Positions 51,147 through 59,885 of a stretch of DNA of 64,000 nucleotides are shown here, in pieces. The translations under genes and the position numbers were made by a program. The notes under the pieces are model-generated. The model did no database searches and was not told where the DNA came from. It saw nothing but the letters and a program-made list of their open reading frames with translations. The stretch spans positions 2,170,001 through 2,234,000 of the forward strand of contig NZ_LR134533.1 in the NCBI RefSeq assembly GCF_900638685.1, given 5' to 3'. This stretch comes from Neisseria weaveri. Lineage in GTDB: Bacteria; Pseudomonadota; Gammaproteobacteria; Burkholderiales; Neisseriaceae. Position 1 is the stretch's first letter. Every line of letters begins with the position of its first letter.

Positions 51147-52304
51147 CTATTTTATATTATCTTCAATAAATTTGGCTAGTTTTTCCGTGGCACTGGCTTG
51201 GTTAAACAAAAAATTTTGCCAGCTTGCCGCACCTTGTTGCCATTGATGTATTTGCTTCCACAGTGTTTGCCATGCTGAAAGGCGCTGCTGTTCAGTCAGC
51301 TCTACGGCTTGATTCAGCTCGTCGGACAAGGCCTGATGGGCGGAGGCGGTTTCTTCCGGGTAATACGGGTAAGCCTTATTCCAAAAGGCGTGCAGCTTAT
51401 CGATATGTATTTTTTCATCTTGCGGATAGATATGCCAGAAGAAAGGTTTGCCTGAAAACTGGGCGCGCACGAAGCTGTCCTCTCCGCGAATCAAGAGGCC
51501 GTCTGAAAGTTGCAACAAGTCGTCAAAACGGTTTTGGGCGACAAACGGTATGCGGATCAGGCGTATACAGCCGATTTGAAAAGTATCGCCGCTTTCGCGC
51601 AGAGCATAATCCGGAAGGGCTCGGTATTCTTTCAGGCTTTCGATAATTTGCGTTCCGGCCAGCATTAACGTCATGGCTTGGCCTGCCTGTTGCCACATAT
51701 CCAGCCATTTGTGCCAAACACCGCTTTTGTATCCGAACAGCAGCCATTCAGGACTGTTTTTCTCCGGCAGTTTCAATTCCCGGCGTAATGCTTGGACGGA
51801 GTGATCGCTTGCCGGCTGAAATCGGTAATTTTTTTCGCGCAACAATCCGCCGCTTTTTTCGGAAAAACCCATAAACCAAAAGTATTTTTGAATGCCGTTT
51901 GCCTGAAGTGAGGGCAGGGCGTGCAAACGTTCGTTGCTGTCTTCTGCGCTCAAATATTCCCAATTTAGCCATAAGGGTTTGCAGGCTTTAATGACGGCGA
52001 TGATGTTGTCCGGCAGATTACAGCCGAATGTTTCGATGACGATTTGCGGGGCATGTTCGGGAAGATCGTAGGCATGATCGGGCTGCCATGTCCGCAGATG
52101 GATATTTTGGTAAGTGCAGGGCAGGGTTGGCAAATCGGGACACAGGGCTTGAAGTGCCGAAGGTTGGTCAACCCATAAACAGACGTTTAAATTCAATTCA
52201 GAATGCAGTATGTTTGCCAATCGCCAAGACACACCGATATCACCGTAATTATCGATAACATTACAAAAAATCCAGCAGTTTTTTTGAGGTAAACAAGCAG
52301 ACAT
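51147..52304 (-). CDS. earP: EF-P arginine rhamnosyltransferase EarP
   Basis: This 385-residue GT-B enzyme (formerly DUF2331) transfers rhamnose from dTDP-rhamnose to Arg32 of EF-P. Features: N-terminal WIFCNVIDNYGDIGVSWRLAN (residues 11-31) with the catalytic Asp region, and the C-terminal nucleotide-binding QLSDGLLIRGEDSFVRAQFSGKPFFWHIYPQDE near 270-302. It lies just upstream of efp, the diagnostic pairing. The internal SDGL is encoded by an uptake sequence (about 51494). The ribosome site is weak. Confidence 0.95.
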   Translation of the reverse strand: MSACLPQKNCWIFCNVIDNYGDIGVSWRLANILHSELNLNVCLWVDQPSALQALCPDLPTLPCTYQNIHLRTWQPDHAYDLPEHAPQIVIETFGCNLPDNIIAVIKACKPLWLNWEYLSAEDSNERLHALPSLQANGIQKYFWFMGFSEKSGGLLREKNYRFQPASDHSVQALRRELKLPEKNSPEWLLFGYKSGVWHKWLDMWQQAGQAMTLMLAGTQIIESLKEYRALPDYALRESGDTFQIGCIRLIRIPFVAQNRFDDLLQLSDGLLIRGEDSFVRAQFSGKPFFWHIYPQDEKIHIDKLHAFWNKAYPYYPEETASAHQALSDELNQAVELTEQQRLSAWQTLWKQIHQWQQGAASWQNFLFNQASATEKLAKFIEDNIK

Positions 52305-52926
52305 AAAACACCGTATTCAGCAAAGCTAGAAGCAGCAAGGTTTTACGCTGATTTTGTTTTTTGTCAAGCTTGAAACTGCTAATTTTTTTGCATTATCCAC
52401 ATTGACAAGGCGGCAGATAATGGCATGCCTATTTTTCTTGATTCAGGATGTTGACAAGTGTGTGAAAAATTTAAATATATGATTTTATTTATAAATAATT
52501 AAAGGCTTATTTTTTATGCAGCAATGGCGGAAGCCGTGATTTTACAAGGCAAAAGCGCTTAGTTCACAATTAATCCACAAAGTTATCCACAAAAGTTGTG
52601 GGTTATTACTCCATATCATTGTCCAGACTGGATTTCGTTAAAAAAGCCGACGCAAAACGGAAAAGCAGTCGCTTTTCAGACGGCCTGAAAAAGTTTTATT
52701 TTACGGAAACGGTTTGCAGGCAGAACGTGTTTTGTTTCCGTTTAAACAAACTTCCAGTTCTTTTTACTTTATCCGATATGGGAAACAGGCCGTCTGAAAC
52801 TCTGAAATCTTCAGACGGCCTATTCATATATTCCACCATCAGCGCGCCGGGAAAACAGACATTAGTTTCAGATGGCCTTTTATGTTAAAATCACCGACTA
52901 TTGTCTTACTGAATCCAAACATAATC
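52305..52926. other. Long intergenic region with DnaA-box-like sites upstream of gyrA
   Basis: This 620-bp stretch holds two TTATCCACA sites (52393-52401 and 52583-52591), TAATCCACA (52571-52579) and an AT-rich block (about 52465-52515) between them. Further right are a lone DUS (52675-52686), an inverted DUS pair (52787-52821) and a variant TTCAGATGGCCT (52867-52878). No gene is seen. It could be a replication-origin-like or DnaA-regulated element. Confidence 0.55.
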
Positions 52927-55674
52927 ATGACTGATGCCACCATCCGAAACGACCACCATTTTGCCAAAGAAACCATTCCCATCAGCTTGGAAGAGGAGAT
53001 GCGCCGCAGCTATCTCGATTATGCGATGAGTGTGATTGTCGGACGCGCGCTGCCCGATGTGCGCGACGGTCTGAAGCCGGTTCACCGCCGCGTCTTATAC
53101 GCCATGCACGAGTTGAAAAACAACTGGAACAGCGCGTATAAGAAATCTGCCCGTATTGTCGGCGACGTAATCGGTAAATACCACCCCCACGGCGACTCAG
53201 CCGTATATGACACGATCGTGCGTATGGCACAGGACTTTTCCATGCGCTATATGCTGGTTGACGGTCAGGGCAACTTCGGTTCGGTAGACGGCGACGGCGC
53301 GGCAGCCATGCGTTATACCGAGATCCGCATGGCGAAAATCGCCCACGAAATGTTGGCGGATATCGAAGAAGAAACCGTTAATTTCGGCCCGAACTACGAC
53401 GGTAGCGAGCATGAACCGTTGGTGTTGCCTACACGTTTCCCTGCATTGCTGGTTAACGGCTCTTCCGGCATTGCCGTCGGCATGGCCACCAATATTCCTC
53501 CGCACAACCTTCCCGATACCATCAATGCATGTCTGCAATTATTGGCAGACCCGCAAACCGATATCGATGTGCTGATCAATACCATCAAAGCACCCGATTT
53601 TCCGACCGGAGCCACGATTTACGGCATGAGCGGTGTGCGCGAAGGCTATAAAACCGGCCGCGGCCGCGTGGTGATGCGCGGTAAAACGCACATTGAGCCT
53701 ATCGGCAAAAACGGCGAACGCGAAGCCATCATCATTGACGAAATTCCTTATCAAGTAAACAAAGCCAAGCTGGTTGAGAAAATCGGCGAGCTGGTGCGCG
53801 ACAAAGTGCTGGAAGGCATCTCCGATTTGCGCGACGAGTCCGACAAATCGGGCATGCGCGTGGTTATCGAACTGAAGCGCAACGAAAATGCCGAAGTGGT
53901 GTTAAACCAGCTTTACAAGCTCACCCAGCTGCAAGACAGCTTCGGCATCAATATGGTGGCGCTGGTGGACGGTCAGCCTCGTTTGCTGAATCTGAAACAG
54001 ATTTTGAGCGAATTTATCCGCCACCGCCGCGAAGTGGTTACCCGCCGCACCTTATTCCGCTTGAAAAAAGCCCGTCACGAAGGCCATATCGCCGAAGGTA
54101 AAGCCGTTGCCTTATCCAATATCGACGAAATGATCCAATTGATCAAAGAATCCGCAGATGCCCCGGAAGCCAAAGAAAAAATGCTGGCCCGTCCGTGGCG
54201 TTCCTCTTTGGTGGAAGAGATGCTGTCGCGCACCGATTTGGATTTGACAATGGCGCGCCCTGAAAACCTTCCGGCGGGACTGGGTTTACAGCAAAACGGC
54301 TATTTCTTAAGCGAACTGCAAGCCGATGCCATTTTGCGCATGAGCCTGCGTAACCTGACCGGTTTGGATCAGGACGAAATCGTTAAAGACTACAAAAGCA
54401 TCATGGCAAACATTATTGATTTGCTGGATATTTTGGCCAAATCGGAACGTATCGACGACATTATCCGCACCGAATTGGAAGAAGTGAAGGCACAGTTCGG
54501 CGACGAACGCCGCAGTGAAATCAACCCGTTCGGCGGCGATATTGCCGACGAAGACCTGATTCCGCCGCGCGAAATGGTGGTAACGCTGACGCACGGAGGC
54601 TATATCAAAACCCAGCCGACTACCGACTATCAAGCCCAGCGTCGCGGCGGACGCGGCAAACAGGCTGCGGCAACCAAAGACGAGGATTTCATTGAAACCC
54701 TGTTTGTTGCCAATACCCATGATTATCTGATGTGCTTCACCAACTTCGGCAAATGCCACTGGATTAAGGTATACAAACTGCCCGAAGGCGGACGCAACAG
54801 CCGAGGCCGTCCGATTAACAATGTGATTCAGTTGGATGAAGGCGAAAAAGTCAGCGCAATCCTGCCGGTACGCGAATTCCCCGAAGACGAATATGTATTC
54901 TTCGCAACCGCGCAAGGCATGGTGAAAAAAATCCAACTGAGCGCATTCAAAAACGTCCGCAGCCAAGGTATTAAAGCGATTGCTTTGAAAGAGGGCGATC
55001 ATTTGGTCGGTGTCGCCAAAACCGGCGGTAACGACGATATCATGCTGTTCTCCAACCTCGGCAAAGCCATCCGCTTCAATGAATATTGGGAACGCAGCAA
55101 CGAAGCGGAAGATGCCGATAGCGAAAACGAAGATTCAGACGGCATCGAAACCGATGCGGCCGAAGACGACAGCAACGAAACTGCCGCACCGAAAGCAAAC
55201 GGCGTACGCCCGTCCGGTCGCGGCAGCGGCGGATTGCGCGGCATGCGCCTGCCTTCAGACGGCCGCATCGTCAGCCTGATTACCTTCTCGCCGGAATGCG
55301 AGCAAGACGCCGCCTTGCAGGTGTTGACTGCCACGGAAAACGGCTACGGCAAGCGCACCCCGATTGCCGACTACAGCCGCAAAGGAAAAGGCGGGCAGGG
55401 CAACATTGCCATCAACACCGGCGAGCGTAACGGCGAATTGGTTGCCGCGACACTGGTGGCGGAAACCGACGATTTGATGCTGATTACCAGCGGCGGCGTA
55501 TTAATCCGCACCAAAGTCGAGCAAATCCGCGAAACAGGCCGAGCTGCGGCAGGGGTGAAGCTGATTAATCTTGATGAAGGAGAGACGCTGGTTAGTCTGG
55601 AACGCGTAGCCGAAGAACCTGAAGAGGCTGCCGTAGAGGAAAACAGCGCATCTCCAGAAAACGTTACAGAATAA
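52927..55674 (+). CDS. gyrA: DNA gyrase subunit A
   Basis: This 915-residue subunit begins [15 protein letters not shown], the Neisseria GyrA start (frame open from 52882). The active-site Tyr is in the [10 protein letters not shown] segment. The quinolone-determining residues read [10 protein letters not shown], with Ser91 and Asp95 wild type. The C-terminal beta-pinwheel has the GyrA-box QRRGGRGKQ near residue 575. An acidic insertion (about 720-760) carries SDGI encoded by ATGCCGTCTGAA in reverse (55134-55145); SDGR near 777 is an 11/12 DUS. The DUS array follows the stop. Confidence 0.97.
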   Translation: MTDATIRNDHHFAKETIPISLEEEMRRSYLDYAMSVIVGRALPDVRDGLKPVHRRVLYAMHELKNNWNSAYKKSARIVGDVIGKYHPHGDSAVYDTIVRMAQDFSMRYMLVDGQGNFGSVDGDGAAAMRYTEIRMAKIAHEMLADIEEETVNFGPNYDGSEHEPLVLPTRFPALLVNGSSGIAVGMATNIPPHNLPDTINACLQLLADPQTDIDVLINTIKAPDFPTGATIYGMSGVREGYKTGRGRVVMRGKTHIEPIGKNGEREAIIIDEIPYQVNKAKLVEKIGELVRDKVLEGISDLRDESDKSGMRVVIELKRNENAEVVLNQLYKLTQLQDSFGINMVALVDGQPRLLNLKQILSEFIRHRREVVTRRTLFRLKKARHEGHIAEGKAVALSNIDEMIQLIKESADAPEAKEKMLARPWRSSLVEEMLSRTDLDLTMARPENLPAGLGLQQNGYFLSELQADAILRMSLRNLTGLDQDEIVKDYKSIMANIIDLLDILAKSERIDDIIRTELEEVKAQFGDERRSEINPFGGDIADEDLIPPREMVVTLTHGGYIKTQPTTDYQAQRRGGRGKQAAATKDEDFIETLFVANTHDYLMCFTNFGKCHWIKVYKLPEGGRNSRGRPINNVIQLDEGEKVSAILPVREFPEDEYVFFATAQGMVKKIQLSAFKNVRSQGIKAIALKEGDHLVGVAKTGGNDDIMLFSNLGKAIRFNEYWERSNEAEDADSENEDSDGIETDAAEDDSNETAAPKANGVRPSGRGSGGLRGMRLPSDGRIVSLITFSPECEQDAALQVLTATENGYGKRTPIADYSRKGKGGQGNIAINTGERNGELVAATLVAETDDLMLITSGGVLIRTKVEQIRETGRAAAGVKLINLDEGETLVSLERVAEEPEEAAVEENSASPENVTE

Positions 55675-55694
55675 TCAAGATTCTATGCGTATAA

Positions 55695-55930
55695 AAGGCC
55701 GTCTGAAAATTTCAGACGGCCTTTTTTTCAGACGGCCTTTTTTTCAGACGGTCTTTTTTTCAGACGGTCTTTTTTTCAGACGGCCTTTTTTTTCAGACGG
55801 CCTTTTTTTCAGACGGCCTTTTTTTCAGACGGCCTTTTTTCAGACGGCCTTTTTTCAGACGGCCTTTTTTCAGACGGCCTTTTTTCAGACGGCCTTTTTT
55901 CAGACGGCCTTTTTTCAGACGGCCTTTTTT
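55695..55930. repeat. Tandem array of 14 uptake sequences after gyrA
   Basis: One AGGCCGTCTGAA is followed by 14 direct copies of its reverse complement, starting at 55713, 55729, 55745, 55761, 55777, 55794, 55810, 55826, 55841, 55856, 55871, 55886, 55901 and 55916 (position of the C in CAGACGG). The period is 16 bp (once 17) in the first half and exactly 15 bp in the last seven intervals. Units 3 and 4 read CAGACGGTCT. The first two copies also form a terminator-like hairpin for gyrA. Confidence 0.95.
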
Positions 55931-56035
55931 GTTCCGACTACCGTTAAAATAAGATAAAGTTTTGACTTATTATGCAAAAAGAGTCAAGCTAGCTGTATCA
56001 GATTCTGTCCGAAACTTTAGTATTAGAGGCATATA

Positions 56036-57727
56036 ATGACTGCAACCCAATTGATTCAATCGCTTACCAAAATTGTCGGCGAAGATTTTATTATTACCGA
56101 TCCTGCAAAAACCGAGCCTTACCGTCAGGGCTACCGTTTTGGCGAGGGCAAAGCGTTGGCGGTTGTCCGGCCGGGCACTTTGTTGGAGCAGTGGCAGGTG
56201 TTGCAGGCTTGTGTGGAAGCGGATGTTATCGTGTTAACTCAGGCGGCGAATACCGGGTTGACGGGCGGTTCGACGCCGGACGGTAATGATTACGACCGCG
56301 ACATTGTGATTGTCAACACCATGCGGATGAACATTATTCAGTTGATTAATAATAACGAGCAGGTGGTGTGTTTGCCGGGTGCGACCTTAAACCGTTTGGA
56401 AAAATTGCTGAAGCCGTTGGGGCGCGAGCCGCATTCGGTAATCGGTTCGTCTTGTATTGGGGCGTCGGTATTGGGCGGGGTGTGCAACAACTCCGGCGGT
56501 GCTTTGGTTCAGCGTGGGCCGGCTTATACGGAAATGGCTCTGTTTGCGCAATTGGATGAAAACGGCAGCCTGCAGTTGGTGAATCACTTGGGCATTGAGT
56601 TGGGCGATACGCCGGAAGAAATTCTGACCAATCTGCAAGGCCATCATTATCAGCGTAAAGACATTAAGTTGGATGCGGGCAAAGGCCACGATCATACTTA
56701 TTGCGACCATGTGCGTTGTGTCGACGAGCCGACTGCGGCGCGTTTCAATGCGGATCCTTCCCGGCATTACGAGGCTTCGGGTTGCGCGGGCAAGCTGATG
56801 GTGTTCGCGGTGCGCTTGGATACGTTCCCCGAAGAAAAAAATACGGCGGTATTTTATATCGGCACGAATGATATCAACGAGCTGACCGATATACGCCGTG
56901 CGGCGTTGGCTCAGTTTGCCAATTTGCCGGTATCGGGCGAGTATATTCATCGCGACGCGTTCGATATTGCCGATGTATACGGCAAGGATACGTTTTTTGT
57001 GATTAAGCAGTTTGGGACGCACAGGCTGCCTGCTTTATTCGACTGGAAGGCTAAAATCGACCGTTTCGGCAGGAATTTCCGCTTTTTGCCTAAGCATTTT
57101 TCCGATAAGGCTTTGCAGTTTGCCGGCCGTTTTCTGCCCGACCATCTGCCGAAGTCGTTACGCAGTTACCGCGACCTTTACGAACACCATTTGATTTTGA
57201 AAATGGGCGGTGACGGTGTGGAAGAGGCGAGAAGTTTTCTGAAAAATTATTTTGCTGCCAAAACGGGGGCTTACTTCGAGTGTAGTCCGGAAGAAACCCA
57301 AGCGGCGATGCTGCACCGTTTTGCCGTTGCTTCCGCAGCCGTGCGCTACCGTGCCGTGCATGATGATGAAGTTGAAGATATTGTGGCTTTGGATATTGCT
57401 TTGCGTCGCGACGATAGGGACTGGTTTGAACGTCTGCCGTCTGAAATCGACAGTAAAATCAGCCATAAGCTGTATTACGGCCATTTTATGTGCCATGTGT
57501 TCCATCAGGATTACATTGTGAAAAAAGGCCATGATTGTGTGGCGTTGGAGCATGAAATGCTGGCCTTGCTGGATCAGCGCGGTGCGCAATATCCTGCGGA
57601 GCATAATGTCGGCCACCTTTATGAAGCGAAGCCTGCTTTGAAGCAGTTTTACCGCAAACTGGATCCGACCAACAGCTTTAATCCGGGCATAGGCAAAACG
57701 TCTAAGAAGAAATATTGGGCTGAATAA
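56036..57727 (+). CDS. dld: Quinone-dependent D-lactate dehydrogenase
   Basis: This 563-residue FAD enzyme oxidises D-lactate at the inner membrane face. The FAD-binding PCMH region (about 38-210) contains TQAANTGLTGGSTPDGNDYDRD and SSCIGASVLGGVCNNSGGALVQRGPAY. The membrane-binding C-terminal part (LFDWKAKIDRFGRN...PKHFSDKALQ) is typical of the E. coli Dld family. Full length. ATG 56036 has AGAGGC upstream (weak). A DUS hairpin follows. A promoter lies to the right of the DUS array, perhaps TAAAGTTTTGACTTATTATG near 55950-55975. Confidence 0.95.
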   Translation: MTATQLIQSLTKIVGEDFIITDPAKTEPYRQGYRFGEGKALAVVRPGTLLEQWQVLQACVEADVIVLTQAANTGLTGGSTPDGNDYDRDIVIVNTMRMNIIQLINNNEQVVCLPGATLNRLEKLLKPLGREPHSVIGSSCIGASVLGGVCNNSGGALVQRGPAYTEMALFAQLDENGSLQLVNHLGIELGDTPEEILTNLQGHHYQRKDIKLDAGKGHDHTYCDHVRCVDEPTAARFNADPSRHYEASGCAGKLMVFAVRLDTFPEEKNTAVFYIGTNDINELTDIRRAALAQFANLPVSGEYIHRDAFDIADVYGKDTFFVIKQFGTHRLPALFDWKAKIDRFGRNFRFLPKHFSDKALQFAGRFLPDHLPKSLRSYRDLYEHHLILKMGGDGVEEARSFLKNYFAAKTGAYFECSPEETQAAMLHRFAVASAAVRYRAVHDDEVEDIVALDIALRRDDRDWFERLPSEIDSKISHKLYYGHFMCHVFHQDYIVKKGHDCVALEHEMLALLDQRGAQYPAEHNVGHLYEAKPALKQFYRKLDPTNSFNPGIGKTSKKKYWAE

Positions 57728-57740
57728 ATCGGGATAATGA

Positions 57741-57773
57741 AAAGGCCGTCTGAAATTTTCAGACGGCCTTTTT
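57741..57773. terminator. DUS-hairpin terminator between dld and pilU
   Basis: An AAAGGCCGTCTGAA / TTCAGACGGCCTTT inverted pair with T run, between convergent genes. Confidence 0.85.
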
Positions 57774-57803
57774 ATATTTGCGTATCGGTTGGAAACGGAT
57801 AAG

Positions 57804-58937
57804 TTAAATCAATTCCAAATCCGGGCCGGCGGTTTGGGCGCGGCGGCTGCGCAATTGGATGTCGGTGCGCAAATCGTGTGCGGAGTCGGCGTTTTTGATG
57901 GCATCTTGGAAGCTGATTTGACCGGTTTCATACAGGTTGTATAAGGCTTGGTCGAATGTCTGCATACCGGATGCGGTGGATTTTTTCATCACTTCTTTAA
58001 TCCCGTGTACGTCGCCTTTCAGAATCAGTTCGGCAATGAGCGGAGAATTCATCAGGATTTCCGCTGCGGCAACACGGCCTCTGCCGCCTTCGCGCGGAAT
58101 CAGGCGTTGGGATACGAAGGCTTGCAGGTTGAGCGACAGGTCGGTGAGCAGTTGGACGCGGCGCTCTTCGGGGAAGAAGTTGATAATGCGGTCCAAAGCC
58201 TGGTTGGTGCTGTTGGCGTGCAGCGTTGCCATACACAAGTGGCCGGTTTCGGCGAAGGCAATGGCATAGTCCATGGTTTCGCGGTCGCGGATTTCGCCGA
58301 TCAGAATCACATCGGGTGCTTGACGCAGGGTGTTTTTCAATGCGGCATGCCAGTTTTCGGTGTCTACGCCGATTTCGCGTTGGGTAACGATACAGTTTTT
58401 GTGTTCGTGGACAAATTCGATCGGGTCTTCGATGGTGATGATGTGGTCGTGGCTGTTTTCATTGCGGAAGTCGATCATGGAAGCCAGCGACGTGGACTTA
58501 CCCGAGCCGGTGCCGCCGACAAAAATCACCAAGCCGCGTTTCTGCATGGCGATGTCTTTTAATACGGGCGGCAGGTTGAGCGTGTCGAACGAAGGAATGT
58601 TGGACGTGATTGAGCGGAAAACCAAAGCGGTTGCGCCTCTTTGCACCATAGCATTGACGCGGAAGCGGCTGGTATTCGGCAGGCTGATGGCGAAGTTGCA
58701 TTCGTTGGTTTGGGTGAATTCTTCGATCTGTTTGGGCGTCATGATGGAAAACGCCATTTCCATGCAGCGTTCCGCGTCCAGCGGCGTATCGCTGATGGGG
58801 GTGATTTTGCCGTCCAGCTTCATGGCGGGCGGGAATTTGGCGGTCACGAATAAATCGGAACCTTTGTATTTATTCAGGTGTTTCAGCCAAGAATAGAGTT
58901 CTTCTTTTGCGGGTAAAGACGTATTAGGATGGTTCAT
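57804..58937 (-). CDS. pilU: PilU-type pilus retraction ATPase
   Basis: This 377-residue hexameric ATPase has the PilT/PilU layout: N-terminal PAS-like domain (1-110), Walker A VGGTGSGKSTSLA near residue 143, Asp box and ITIEDPIEFVHEH, Walker B VILIGEIRD, and His box MATLHANS. It is close to Pseudomonas PilU as I recall it, and its place next to mtnN may correspond to the meningococcal PilT2 gene. It powers or aids pilus retraction at the inner membrane. pilT is not next to it. Confidence 0.9.
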   Translation of the reverse strand: MNHPNTSLPAKEELYSWLKHLNKYKGSDLFVTAKFPPAMKLDGKITPISDTPLDAERCMEMAFSIMTPKQIEEFTQTNECNFAISLPNTSRFRVNAMVQRGATALVFRSITSNIPSFDTLNLPPVLKDIAMQKRGLVIFVGGTGSGKSTSLASMIDFRNENSHDHIITIEDPIEFVHEHKNCIVTQREIGVDTENWHAALKNTLRQAPDVILIGEIRDRETMDYAIAFAETGHLCMATLHANSTNQALDRIINFFPEERRVQLLTDLSLNLQAFVSQRLIPREGGRGRVAAAEILMNSPLIAELILKGDVHGIKEVMKKSTASGMQTFDQALYNLYETGQISFQDAIKNADSAHDLRTDIQLRSRRAQTAGPDLELI

Positions 58938-59110
58938 GGAAGCGTTCCCCAGTTATTTCACTATGTGTAAAGTTACTATGTAAAGATTTGTTTGCATTAT
59001 AGCAAATCCGTGAAAGAAAAGACGTTTTATCGCGTTAAAGTGATGTTTATGGCTTAAATCGGGTGCGGTGCGTATAATACGGGCAGTTTACGGTTTAAGC
59101 GGAGAATAAA

Positions 59111-59830
59111 ATGTCGTCTTTGAGCGTTAAAAAGATAGAAACTGTTGCTGTTGTCGGTGCAATGGAGCAGGAAATTGAATTGCTGAAAAACAGTTTGGGC
59201 AATTTGGAAGAGAAGCGTTTCGGCAATTTCACTTTTTACTGCGGTATGTTGGGCGGTAAACAGGTGGTTTTGGCGTTGAGCGGTATCGGAAAAGTGAATG
59301 CGGCAGTGTCAACGGCACTGTTGGTCGGTAAGTTCAATCCGGATTGCGTGATCAACACCGGCAGCGCGGGCGGTTTGTGCAGCGGCTTGAAAGTGGGCGA
59401 TGTGGTGGTGGGGACACAGATTGCCCATCATGATGTGGACGTAACCGCATTCGGTTATGCTCCGGGTCAGGTGCCGCGTTTGGCCGCACGTTTCGATTCG
59501 GACGAACGGCTGGTGGCGGCTGCGGAAAAAGCGTCGGCGGCATTTGACGGTGCGGCGGTGCATCGCGGTTTGATTGTCAGCGGCGACCAGTTTGTGCACA
59601 GCAGCGAAAAAACGGCGGCCATCCGCAAGCTGTTTGAAGATGTGCGCGTCGTGGAAATGGAAGCGGCGGCGATTGCGCAAACGTGTGTGCAGTTGGATGT
59701 GCCGTTTGTGGTTATCCGTGCGGTTTCGGATTTGGCCGATGAAAAAGCGGACATCAGTTTCGAAGAATTTTTGGAAACGGCCTCGGTGCATTCGGCCGAT
59801 ATGGTCAAACGGATTGTGGCGGAACTGTAA
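59111..59830 (+). CDS. mtnN: 5'-methylthioadenosine/S-adenosylhomocysteine nucleosidase
   Basis: This 239-residue enzyme has the Pfs motifs: VVGAMEQEIELL (catalytic Glu near residue 18), ALSGIGKVNAA, the NTGSAGGL site, VVEMEAAAIAQ and RAVSDLADE with the catalytic Asp. It cleaves MTA and SAH in methionine salvage and LuxS-type recycling. TATAAT at 59073-59078 is upstream. ATG with AGCGGAG ribosome site. A DUS hairpin follows. Confidence 0.95.
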   Translation: MSSLSVKKIETVAVVGAMEQEIELLKNSLGNLEEKRFGNFTFYCGMLGGKQVVLALSGIGKVNAAVSTALLVGKFNPDCVINTGSAGGLCSGLKVGDVVVGTQIAHHDVDVTAFGYAPGQVPRLAARFDSDERLVAAAEKASAAFDGAAVHRGLIVSGDQFVHSSEKTAAIRKLFEDVRVVEMEAAAIAQTCVQLDVPFVVIRAVSDLADEKADISFEEFLETASVHSADMVKRIVAEL

Positions 59831-59840
59831 CTGTAATGAA

Positions 59841-59868
59841 AAGGCCGTCTGAAATTTTCAGACGGCCC
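59841..59868 (+). terminator. DUS-hairpin terminator after mtnN
   Basis: AAGGCCGTCTGAA and TTCAGACGGCC form a hairpin. The T tail is missing, so it may be leaky into recD. Confidence 0.7.
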
Positions 59869-59885
59869 GGGTATTTGGAAAAGCG

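Noticed and set aside
55695..55930. Array considered as a CRISPR
   Set aside because: Spacers are only T runs, and the repeat is the 12-base uptake sequence. No cas genes are present.
55685..55957. 90-residue ORF with FFQTAFFQTA repeats after gyrA
   Set aside because: It is only the 15/16-bp DUS array read through as codons; no ribosome site and no protein logic.
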